From the NCBI RefSeq assembly GCF_964028195.1, contig NZ_OZ034750.1, positions 744,001 through 808,000 of the forward strand: a stretch of DNA of 64,000 bases, written 5' to 3'. Under the pieces are notes generated by a model that worked only from the letters and a program-made list of their open reading frames with translations, was not told the origin of the DNA and did not search any database. The DNA comes from Wolbachia endosymbiont (group A) of Pogonocherus hispidulus (GTDB lineage Bacteria > Pseudomonadota > Alphaproteobacteria > Rickettsiales > Anaplasmataceae). The translations under genes were made by a program, and so were the position numbers. This document shows, piece after piece, positions 1 to 10,300 of this stretch (its first letter is position 1; every line of letters begins with the position of its first letter).

Positions 1-78
1 TCTGTAGACAAAAAACATGAAAAGGGGAATGAGAATAAAGAGGTAGTCTTTCCTTCTTTCTCTCCTACTTTTCTTTAA
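1..78 (+). CDS. C-terminal tail of an unidentified gene entering from the left
   Basis: Frame 1 is open from the window edge to a TAA stop at 76-78 and gives 25 residues ending in FPSFSPTFL. The piece is lysine- and glutamate-rich. It is too short to assign to a family, and it could be chance, since a 25-codon open frame is not unlikely. It converges with the ankyrin gene on the opposite strand that follows. Confidence 0.3.
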   Translation, partial: SVDKKHEKGNENKEVVFPSFSPTFL

Positions 79-127
79 CTTGACTGTATGGTTTTTGATA
101 TTTCTTAGCAAACTTTTCTATCCACTA

Positions 128-2272
128 TTAAGTAGGTTGGCAAACAAATGTTTTTTCGTTTATACTAATTTCATTTAGTTTATTGCCAGGCTTCGGTACT
201 ACATATGTAATACTGCCAGCAACAGTTCCAGCTGCTAACGCAGCAGCTACAGCTATGCCAGCTATAACTAACATTGATAACCCAACATTCGCAGCAAAAC
301 ATCCAATAGCCACTGTCAACATGGTTATTATGCCTACAGAGAAGCCAATTTTTACCGCTTTATTAGCGATATGTTTGGCTTCCGCGTTTGATGTAGCTTG
401 CACTATACCCTGTTTACTATTCTCAACAGCCATATATAAAGGAGCTTTGTCAGCATTATTCTTTGCATCAGCGGCAACCTTCTTTTCATTTAAATACTTA
501 ACTATATCTGAGCAACCATTTTCATTAGCAACATCTAAAGGAGTTTTATTATAATTCCTTGCATTAAGGTCAGCTCCATTTTCTACAAGATATTTAACCA
601 TATCTAAGTGCTTGTTTAAAACAGCATGGTGTAAAGGGGTATTACCAATCGAGTCTTGCACATTAAGAGGAGCTCCGTTTTTTATAAGATATTCAACTAT
701 GTTTAAGTGACCTCTTAGAACAGCATGGTGTAAAGGGATATTACCAATCGAGTCTCGCGCATTAAGAGGAGCTCCGTTTTTTATAAGATATTCAACTATG
801 TTTAAGTGACCTCTTAGAACAGCATGGTGTAAAGGGATATTACCAATCGAGTCTCGCGCATTAAGAGGAGCTCCGTTTTTTATAAGATATTCAACTATGT
901 TTAAGTGACCTTCTAGAACAGCAAAATAGAAAGCAGTGTAGATATAACTGTTTTTTGTCTCAACATTAGCTTTTTCTACAAGATATTTAACTATGTTTAG
1001 GTGACCATTTGAAGCAGCACGGTGTAAAGTGATACTACCAATCGGGCCTTGTAGATTAAGAGGAGCTCCGTTTTCTACAAGATATTCAACTATGTTTAAG
1101 TGACCCTTTGAAGCAGCAGAGTCTAAGGGAGTATTATCATCCCTGTCTTGTACATCAAGAGCAGCTTTGTTTTCTACAAGATATTTAACTATGTCTAAGT
1201 AACCACCTTTAGCAGCAGCATGTAAGGGGGTAGTGCCACGATAGTTCTTCATGTTCGGATTAGCTCCGTTTTTTATAAGACATTCAACTATATCTAAGCG
1301 ACCACCTTCAGCAGCAGCGTGTAAGGGAGTATTATCATCCTTGTCTTGTAGATTAAGAGCAGCTTCGTTTTCTACAAGACATTCAACTATATCTAAGTGG
1401 CCACTTAAAGCAGCAGCATATAAAGGAGTATCACCATCCTTGTCTTGTAGATCAAGAGTAGCTCCGTTTTTTACAAGATATTTAACTATGTCTAAGTAAC
1501 CACCTTTAGCAGCAGCATATAAAGGAGTATCACCATCCTTGTTTTGTAGATTAAGAGCAGCTTTATTTTTTATAAGACATTCAACTATATCTAAGTAACC
1601 CTTAATGGCAGCAGCATATAAAGGAGTATCACCATCCTTGTCTTGTAGATCAAGAGTAGCTCCGTTTTTTACAAGATATTTAACTATGTCTAAGTAACCA
1701 CCTTTAGCAGCAGCATATAAAGGAGTATCACCATCCTTGTCTTGTAGATCAAGAGTAGCTCCGTTTTTTACAAGATATTTAACTATGTCTAAGTAACCCT
1801 TAATGGCAGCAGCATATAAAGGAGTATCACCATCCTTGTCTTGTAGATCAAGAGTAGCTCCGTTTTTTACAAGATATTTAACTATGTCTAAGTAACCCTT
1901 AATGGCAGCAAAGTACAAAGGAGTAAAGCCGTGATTGTTCTTTGCATTAGGATCAGCATGATTTTTTATAAGATATTCAACTATACTGAAATTATTCTTG
2001 CGAACAGCAATGTGTAGGGGAGTATTATCATTCGTGTTTTGTAAATCAATAGCAACATTTTTTTTACCTACAAGATATTCAACTATTTTTAAGCGATCCA
2101 TGGAAGCAGCTACATGCAGTAAAATAGTCTTTACATCCATTTCATGATCGGAAAATATTATGTCAAAATCTTGTTCTTTTAGCTGATTTTCTATTCTATC
2201 AATAACATTACTCTCATCTACACCATCTTGTATTATTACACTTAATATTTCTTGCAACTCACTTGAATTCAT
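128..2272 (-). CDS. Ankyrin-repeat protein with C-terminal membrane segments (714 aa)
   Basis: The protein is built almost entirely of about 17-18 ankyrin repeats of 33 residues from roughly residue 50 to 610, with the usual TPLH/TPLY, LDIVKYLV and GA-LDLQDKDG signatures. Near the C-terminus (about 645-700) lie two hydrophobic stretches rich in Ile, Val, Ala and Gly, likely membrane spanning. Ankyrin repeats mediate protein binding, and in Wolbachia such proteins are candidate host-directed effectors; the partner is unknown. Several adjacent repeats are nearly identical in DNA, with a 99-bp period (for example within about 640-900 and 1430-1900), a sign of recent intragenic duplication. The start ATG at 2270-2272 gives MNSSELQEIL. 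No operon partner is seen; the cif pair downstream is on the other strand. Confidence 0.85.
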   Translation of the reverse strand: MNSSELQEILSVIIQDGVDESNVIDRIENQLKEQDFDIIFSDHEMDVKTILLHVAASMDRLKIVEYLVGKKNVAIDLQNTNDNTPLHIAVRKNNFSIVEYLIKNHADPNAKNNHGFTPLYFAAIKGYLDIVKYLVKNGATLDLQDKDGDTPLYAAAIKGYLDIVKYLVKNGATLDLQDKDGDTPLYAAAKGGYLDIVKYLVKNGATLDLQDKDGDTPLYAAAIKGYLDIVECLIKNKAALNLQNKDGDTPLYAAAKGGYLDIVKYLVKNGATLDLQDKDGDTPLYAAALSGHLDIVECLVENEAALNLQDKDDNTPLHAAAEGGRLDIVECLIKNGANPNMKNYRGTTPLHAAAKGGYLDIVKYLVENKAALDVQDRDDNTPLDSAASKGHLNIVEYLVENGAPLNLQGPIGSITLHRAASNGHLNIVKYLVEKANVETKNSYIYTAFYFAVLEGHLNIVEYLIKNGAPLNARDSIGNIPLHHAVLRGHLNIVEYLIKNGAPLNARDSIGNIPLHHAVLRGHLNIVEYLIKNGAPLNVQDSIGNTPLHHAVLNKHLDMVKYLVENGADLNARNYNKTPLDVANENGCSDIVKYLNEKKVAADAKNNADKAPLYMAVENSKQGIVQATSNAEAKHIANKAVKIGFSVGIITMLTVAIGCFAANVGLSMLVIAGIAVAAALAAGTVAGSITYVVPKPGNKLNEISINEKTFVCQPT

Positions 2273-3018
2273 AATTTTACCTCAATTTAAAACACGCTTT
2301 GATCATTATATACCTGATACAAAAGTCAAGAATTTTATATGTCTTCCTGAAAATTACGAGCGATTGTTTTAATTGCTCTGCTTGATCGGTAGAAGGAGCA
2401 TATTTGTGCAATTCAATAGAAACATGCCTTTCTTCAGAGCCACAAAAAATCTAATTATTTACTTTCTAAAAAACACAAAAAAGTACGTATATTTGTGAGA
2501 GCTTTTTACGTAAAAGGGGTGTTTCAAAAATAAAAACGTAAAATTGTTGCAACAAAGCCAAGCAAATTAATTCGTATATAAATGTGGCTAAAGTAGGCTA
2601 ATGTAGCTGATTTTGCGGTATAATAAAATTACTATATAGAAAAATTTGCACAGAACAAGCGGTAGACCAACTCATCCCAAGAAAAACACTTCTCACCACC
2701 CTTGGTTTTGAGTGCTGGAAATGGGTGTATTGTTTAGTTTTTTAATAAGACACGCTACTAAATTAATAGTAATTTGTTTTAGAATAACCAAAGAAGAATT
2801 AAGGCAAGCTTATGACAAAAAACAGAATATAAAAGCAAACAAAAGATCTTATATTGAGCCTGTCAAGAAGCTTTTATTGAAAATTATTTTAGTTAGAAAA
2901 TTTTTCTACAATAGTGATTGACAGGTTACAAAGATGTATTATCATGTTGAAAGTGATATAGAATGTATAAATCATCATAGTTCTGTATCTTAATAAGCTT
3001 TTGTTTATGGGGGGAATT
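2273..3018. other. Intergenic region, no convincing gene
   Basis: About 745 bp of A+T-rich DNA lie between the divergent ankyrin gene and the cif operon. The only plus-strand frame of note is 2712-2921 (69 codons, lysine-rich, no recognised motif), which I would not call a gene. Promoters for both flanking genes should lie here. I see no clear sigma-70 pair that I would defend. Confidence 0.4.
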
Positions 3019-4314
3019 ATGGATTTAGATGATCTGACTAAGGTAGCTTTCTCTATTGTTAAGGATGATGATCCTTATAAAGCATCTAAACAACTTCAAA
3101 TAAGAAATTGGGGGCGGGGGTATTTGGAGACTATCAATACCGGAAATCTTCCCTTTTTTCTTGATATATTATCAGATGAAGAATGTTGGGAAAAAACCGA
3201 TACAATACATGGCATTAAACTCAATAGAAGAGTAGTTGCTAAAAAGATGATAGAACCTCAGAGTTGGAAGGGTACAAGTAATCCACTGAAGGACTTTTAT
3301 CTTTACCAAATCGCATGTTGGTGTTGCTTAGAAGAGGATATAATCTCTCTATTTGAACATTTTAAACAGGAAGATAAAATAAAAGATGGAGATTCAGACG
3401 CAATAAAAAAATTAGTCAAATCAGTAAGTGGAAATTGGTGTAAAGATGCAATGATGCAATTTTGGTCACATTTCATTAGTGGATACATTTCAGAGTTAGA
3501 TCTAAAAGATCAGCATCCTTATGTCTTTGGTTTACACCGTGCAGCAATAAGTTCGAGGAGAAGACGTGTAGAAGCGGTGGAATTCTTTTGGAATAAGATA
3601 AAATCATTACCTGAAAGTGAGTTAAGTGCTCGGGAGAAAGATGAGGTTTTTATGAAAATTGCAGTGCATGCAGCACATGATAATGGCTATCCTGATGTAT
3701 TTGAATTTTGTTTAAGTCAGATAAGTCCTGATAAATATCCAGAGCTTTTGAAAAGAGATTTAGAAAAGAATGGTTATTATGGATCTTTAAATAGAATGAA
3801 GGACGTGCTTAGTTTTGATAAATTTCAGGAATTATTTGATTGTTTAAAATCAAGTGAAATTTCAGAAGATGATTATTCTCTTTGGTTGAAATTCATGATA
3901 AAGGACTGTCCAGAGCATTATTTAGGTGCTGGTGTGGAGGTTTTTATGCATATGTGGAAAAAAGAAGGATTTGATAATCATCGTACCTTCACATTGGACG
4001 AGGAAATGATGGAAGATTCTTCTTTTCAAGGAAAATTTTCAGTACATTTGGTTGAAAAAGGTTTTATGAAGCCAGTGTGGGCAATGTTAGATAAGGCTAA
4101 TTCTAAGCAAATCAAGGAGTTTATGTCTTCTGAGAAAGCAAACTGTATACATTCTATATTAGAACAAAGAGATAATCAATCATTAAATAAGTTTTTAGGC
4201 TATGGTAAGTCTGCTGGTGAAAAACTCGATCAAAAAAACATACCTGGCCCAAGTAGTGATTTAGCTGAGGTAGGGATTAGTAAACAGTCTTATGTGGGGT
4301 TAGGTGATCATTAA
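3019..4314 (+). CDS. cifA: Cytoplasmic incompatibility factor CifA (Type V-like)
   Basis: CifA proteins are the rescue factor, and with CifB an inducing factor, of Wolbachia cytoplasmic incompatibility. The 431-aa product shares with known CidA/CifA proteins an ECW motif near residue 50, a NPL...ACxxC block near 90-105 followed by a LFE stretch, and a VEFFWNKIK block near 190. I recall these from CidA and did not align them. The open frame begins with TTG at 3001. ATG at 3019 is preferred because a GGGGGGAA ribosome site (3009-3016) sits just upstream, giving MDLDDLTK. It lies 29 bp upstream of the giant cifB-like gene in the same direction, the invariant cif gene order. No transmembrane segment or signal peptide is seen. 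The exact type label is inferred from the partner's domain set. Confidence 0.82.
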   Translation: MDLDDLTKVAFSIVKDDDPYKASKQLQIRNWGRGYLETINTGNLPFFLDILSDEECWEKTDTIHGIKLNRRVVAKKMIEPQSWKGTSNPLKDFYLYQIACWCCLEEDIISLFEHFKQEDKIKDGDSDAIKKLVKSVSGNWCKDAMMQFWSHFISGYISELDLKDQHPYVFGLHRAAISSRRRRVEAVEFFWNKIKSLPESELSAREKDEVFMKIAVHAAHDNGYPDVFEFCLSQISPDKYPELLKRDLEKNGYYGSLNRMKDVLSFDKFQELFDCLKSSEISEDDYSLWLKFMIKDCPEHYLGAGVEVFMHMWKKEGFDNHRTFTLDEEMMEDSSFQGKFSVHLVEKGFMKPVWAMLDKANSKQIKEFMSSEKANCIHSILEQRDNQSLNKFLGYGKSAGEKLDQKNIPGPSSDLAEVGISKQSYVGLGDH

Positions 4315-4330
4315 AAATATTATATGTCTA

Positions 4331-4339
4331 AAAGGAGGG
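4331..4339 (+). promoter_or_regulatory. Ribosome binding site of cifB
   Basis: AAAGGAGGG ends four bases before the ATG at 4344. It is one of the strongest Shine-Dalgarno matches in the window and fixes the start. It lies in the 29-bp cifA-cifB gap, which supports co-transcription with separately tuned translation. Confidence 0.7.
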
Positions 4340-4343
4340 TTAT

Positions 4344-7300
4344 ATGCCTAAAAGAAAACAAGGAGAAGTCGATAATCAAGGAGTGCAGGATTTTGAATTA
4401 ATAGAGCTACTAATTCGAGAGTCAGTAAAAGCTGGCCCAAGTACTTCAGTTCCAAAAGGGAGTGATTTTGAATCTTTCAAAGCAAGGTTTCAATCGTATG
4501 TTGACCAGGTTCCATCGTATTTACATTCAGTAGGTAAAGAAGGATTTTTTCCTCATTTCTTTCTAGGAAGTTTTTCTACTTTGATAGACACAGAAATTGC
4601 AGCAAAGCTGAACATTGAGAAAATATATTTTAGTTTTGACAGTTCAAAGACTCTAAAAGTAGCTGTTATTAAAAAAGGAGAAATCAAAAGCCCAGAAGAT
4701 GCTGCTGATAAAGTAAAGCTCTTTGTTATTGCAGAATCTGGTAGCACAAGAAAAAAGTTTAGTTATGGTGAGCTAGATAAAATATTAGGCAATACTAAAG
4801 TTGCCAGGAATGATGTTGTGAGGCTAGCTAGAGATCAAGGTAAGCTAGGTGTGAGATTAGTAGAAATCACTAAAGAAAAAGATGCCAAAGGGAAAATGGC
4901 AGGAATATCTGTTAATGTGGAAAATAATAAATTGGACAATGATGCTTCTACAATACATGAGTTTAAGGAAATAAAAAAGGGATTATGGAATAATCCAGAA
5001 AGTGATATAGCAAAGCTGACTAATCCTGATGTGGAAAAAGTGAAAAAACCTGTTGAAAATATTCTAAAAAAAGTTAGTAAAATTCACTCTGAACATAAGG
5101 ATTCACTTGTCTATGGTCAAGAAGTAAAAGAAGCAGCACATCATGGATTTGTAGCAGGAGCTTTAGTGAATTTCCGCTATAGGTATAATCTCAGGGTTTA
5201 CTTAGAGCAATTTGCAGGGAGAGGTTATGCTGATATTGTTCTAGTGCCTCGTGGCAAGGATAGGTCATTAAACGCTGTTCCAATTATTATTGAATTAAAA
5301 GCAGGAACAGCTGCTGGTACAACGCCAGGTAATGCATTAGAGCAAGCAAAAGATTATGCAAAAGGTTTTCAGCCAAACACAATGCGTGTTTTAACCGTTT
5401 CAGATAATGTGCTTTGTGTAGGGTTAAATTTGGATTCAACTGAAAAGTTTTCAATGTATATATCACCTCGTGAAGACAGAGAAATTGCTCTACCTACAAT
5501 GCAAGCACTCTTGAAGGAAGCTTCAGATTGGGATGGAAGACAAGATACGATCACTAATGTTAAAGAAAAAATAAAACAGCCACTAGAACGTATTTATCAT
5601 ACATTTCCCGGTACACCAGAGAAAGGAGGTAATTACTTTAGTAGATTTCTCTTGGGGCAACTCCTTCTTGCTAATGAGTTCGAGAGAATTAATTTAGAGA
5701 AATCTGTATTTTTATATAATGAGTACCCACTTGTTTCTTCTACAAGGTCTGGTGCACAATCAACTGAAAGGCCTGTGACAACATTCATGCTGACTAAAGG
5801 AAATCAAGGGCAGAATAAAGAGGTGTTTATCTTTCACATTAGAGAGGGAGGAAAAGGAGAGTTTAGTGAGAAAAAAATACCCATTAACCTACCAACAGTC
5901 AGTAAAATAACAGAAGTATGTATAAGTTTACAAGAGGAAAGAAGATCAGATTTTTTCGATGTAGAGAAGGTTAATAGATATAATTCCTTGGATAAGTATA
6001 GGCAGGGAAAAAGTTTTTTTGGTGGAGAGTGGAAAAACATTCCTTATCCTGCTGGGTTAAAGGAAACATTTGATGAGGTATTGAAGTCTCAGCTTGCTTC
6101 TTCACAAGATCAATCTCAATCAATAGGCAAGTATAAGGAGTTATTTGGAAAATTAGGTGAGACAGTGCTACCTTTTAAGGTTCTAATAGAAAAGGAAGCG
6201 CATACTCAAGCTATATCTCACGGAGCATTTAGCCACTATAGTGATATAAAGCTAGGAGAACTACAAGAAAACAGGGCATTAGTATTAACTGAGTTTCAAA
6301 CAGGCAGAGGAAAACGTATTGATATGCTGGTTCATGGTATCAAATTTGCAGATCAAGCTAGCAGTGCTAAAGAATACGATCCAGTAGGGTTAGAGCTTAA
6401 AGGACCAAGGGAAGGCAAGACAGCTGATGCATTAAAAGATGAGGCAAACAAACAAATAGCCGATGAGTATAAGAAAGGTGTAACTTATAAGACGCTGACA
6501 GATGGGAAAAAAGTAGATTTTATAGGTGTTGTATTTGATAAAGGTGCGAATAATGCAGATTCCCTTATCTTAATGAGCAAAGATGCGTTTACTCCTGTTA
6601 AGGTAGTTCATAGTTCTATCTTTAGTATTAGTCAGCAGCAATGTTCTAAAGGAAGGAAACAGCGCAGTACAGGTATGGTCTGTATAGATTCACGTGATGA
6701 AGAAAAGATTACAGAGAAAGAAAAGGAAAAACTTATTAAAGAGTTGTCTGGTATTGAAGCTTATGACACAAAAATTATAACTATAGATTCTCCTCAAGTG
6801 AGTATTGATAGTGATAAGGTGAATATAAAATTCAAGGACAATGACGGTAATGGTAAAGAATTAATAATAGATAACGCTACAAATATTAAAAGTATAGAAA
6901 ATTATATACTGGATAAGGAAAATCTTGAGATAAAGTTAAAAGTAAGCAGCGATAAAGAGTATGCTATAATAGAAGAAATTAAAGAGCAAGGTAGTGAATA
7001 TTATTTAAAAATTGATGATTATAGAATAAAATTAGATAGTATATTTAAAGATGGAAAAGAGGTAGTCTTTGATAAATTACATCAACTATCAAATGATAAG
7101 CAGTTGTTAGAGAATAAAAAATACATTGAAGACATAGGTGGTGTTCAAACTAATCAAGATTACAATGATATTGTAAAGGAAATTAAACAGAGCTTATTAG
7201 CAAAAGAAGTTAGAGAAGATACTTTCGATAGGTTTAAAAGTCATTTTGATGATCTTGGTGAAAAAGTTTTTGCAGATTATATTAGTAATGTAGAAAGCAG

Positions 7301-10300
7301 CCTTAAAGAAAAAGGAATTGCATTTGATCGTGATAAATTTGATTCAGCAAAAATAAAAGGAGCAAAAGGTGGAAAGTTTTTTTCCCTCATGGCCATATAT
7401 GACTTGTTTGATAGCATAAGTGATGCAACAACACTTGGACGGCATGATAATGATGCTCTGAAGCAAGTGTTTGGTATCAATGGCATACTAGATGCTATGG
7501 ATGATGTTAGAGAGAGTATAAGTATTTCTCCTAATAGTAAAGTAGGAAAACTGATTGGTAAAATACCAGGGCCTGCACGTCAAGCTTTTGTTAAGGTTAT
7601 CAGTAATCCTGTAGTTCAAAGTATTACATTTGCGACTATCGCTTATCAATTTGGATATAGTGTAAATGAAATAGCTCAAGGTAATAATCATCCATTAAAT
7701 TATTATTGGACAGCTAGTAGTGGTATAAAACTAGCAAGCATGAGTATAAGGCCTATAAGTGCAGGAGTTAGTTTTACGATAAAAAGTGTAAGTGCTACTA
7801 CTAAGATTTTAAGAGGGTTATCTGCTGCAGGCAAAGTTTTAGGAAGGGTAGCAGTAGTTACTATGGCTGCTGATGTATTGATAACAATTGGTGTAGAAAT
7901 CCATGAAAGAATGGAATATACAAAAGCAATAGCAGAACAAGTACCTCTGTTACCTGGTAATGAGCAGGCAGAAGTCTTTTTTGCAAAGGTGATCAAGTTT
8001 TTTACAGGAAGAGATGTAGAAAAGGAATATGGGGATATAATTAGAGTAAAAGGTTATTTAAACCATGTAAAAGAAGTAGCTATTAAATTGTTAGATGATA
8101 ATTATAATATAGCTGCAATTGTACAATATGTAATCTCTATTGAAGAAAAATATAGTGAGATAATTAGAGATGCAGATCGTATATGTCAACCGGGTCCAGC
8201 GTTCACGGGGTTCTGTCATCAGACGTGTGAGTTAGAAGAAAAATACAATAACATCTCTTTTAGTAATGTTAACACAGCTTCTAATGCGGAGAAAGATTTA
8301 TCTTCCCTCGATATCTCTAAAACACTACCTATGAGATCTTATACTTTGGTTATGAATGAAGGTTGGGAAAGGTTTATCTGTAACATAAAAAACAATCCTA
8401 AATGTGATCAAGATATAGATAAAAAGAAGGTTTATGTTGTTAATACAGATGCAAAACATATTCCTCATCTAACAAAATATGAGTACGAAAATCTTGGTTT
8501 AAGAATTATAGATGCACCATTAAGAAAACCGACACAAAAATCTCAGTGCAGTAAAATAATTAATGAAAAGGGTGGTGGATTTTTTCCATGCAATATCAAC
8601 AAAATCCATAGGAATTGTCAAGAGACCTTTACTCTCTCAGGTAAACCTTTTATTTTTACTAATCCAAAAAGGAAAGATTCTTCCCTTATAAAAAAGGGAA
8701 CATACCCTAAAGACTCGGTACTGTATATTTCAGGGCCAAGGACATTAACAGCAGCAGCAAATTATCCGGCGGTAATGCATATTCCAGAAGGCAGTGATAT
8801 ACGTTATATTGGCTCAAAAAATAATGAAACTATTTTTATTATTAATAATTCTATATCTGGTACTCTTGAAGGTGGAGCAGGAAAAGAAAATACTGTAGTA
8901 ATGAGTGTTAAAGCTAATGATATCGTTGCTGATTTGCACAACGGAATTATAAATTATAGTAACAGCAATAACATAAGATTGGTTAACACATATAACTACG
9001 TATCTAATTCTGACAACAAGCAAAATATTACTACTCATTGTGAAACAAGATTGATTAATGTGAAAAACGCAGAGATTTGGCAGAATTCATCTAACTGTAC
9101 AGACAAAGATTATGAAGTTAGAGTAGTTAACAAAGAAAATCTGCATCACAGGGGATTAAAGCAGACAATATTTGTTGTTAATGAAGATAGTGATAATGCT
9201 AGGATAGTAAGTGATTTAGGTAGTACAGGAAAAATAAAAGGAAATATTGACGTAATAAGGATTCAAGTTGCTAATATCACACAGTGGAGAATAAATGAAA
9301 ATATAGAGGAAAGTGGCTATAACTTAGATCTTTTAGCTGATGATATGCAAAGTATTGTTACAAGTACTAAAATCGGTGATTTTAACAATCTATCAATCGA
9401 AGTAAATTGCAATGGAATAACAGAATCTGTTGCAATACAAGATAAGTCTTTGTCTGATACAGTAGAAGATATTAGATACCAAAAATTGAAAAATTCAGGA
9501 AATGATATTAGTGGAGAGATAATACAAAATAGCGAAAAAAAGTTAAGAGCATTTATACAAGCAAGTATTCTAGATCAAGAATTGACTAATACTTATCAAG
9601 TTGCAAAAGATATTGCTAGTAAGAGTAATTTGGACATACCAATATCTCAAATAGAAGTTACCAAAAATTACATGGGAATACCTAGTGAAAAAGTGATAAT
9701 TGCAGGTATGTACTCAGATCAGGTAATTGTTGATTTTAGCCCCAGTGGTTCTAATATAGCAAACAGTTATCAGAAATATCGTGGAAACGGAGGAGAGCTT
9801 AATTATAATAACTATATTATGGCGTGTAACCATCCTCAGGATGTGACAGTGGAAGGAGAAAATTTTCAACATAAGTATATCATCAAGCTACCAGAATATG
9901 ATCATGAATTAAGCAGGGAAATTTCATCATCGCCGATAAGGCTCAATCTAAAAATAAAAAACAAAGTAACACCTTACCAAAGTATACCCTACGATGTTAT
10001 CGATTTTGCTGAGTTGAATGTAACAGATATTGATAGTATAGGTATAGAAGAAGGTGAAAGGAGTTATATAAATGAATGTTATAACCAATCAATCTCTGAC
10101 CTTACAGAGGACAGTTTAGAGATAAAAGATATTACAGTACTTGGTAGTAAAGGTACTAAATGGTCTTTATCTATTGGTTTAGTTGATTATTTTGAAAGTC
10201 TAGAGCATCAACAAGTTGTATTACGAATGAACAATGAGCTTTATAAAATTGATAGTACAAATTCAAAGCTTGAGCATGTAGAGATGGATCCTAACTCTTT

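Noticed and set aside
640..1920. Regularly spaced repeats that could be taken for a CRISPR array
   Set aside because: The 99-bp period lies in one long minus-strand reading frame and encodes ankyrin repeats; there are no unique spacers and no cas genes.
2712..2921. 69-codon plus-strand frame upstream of cifA
   Set aside because: No ribosome site, no recognised motif and a composition expected of A+T-rich noncoding DNA.
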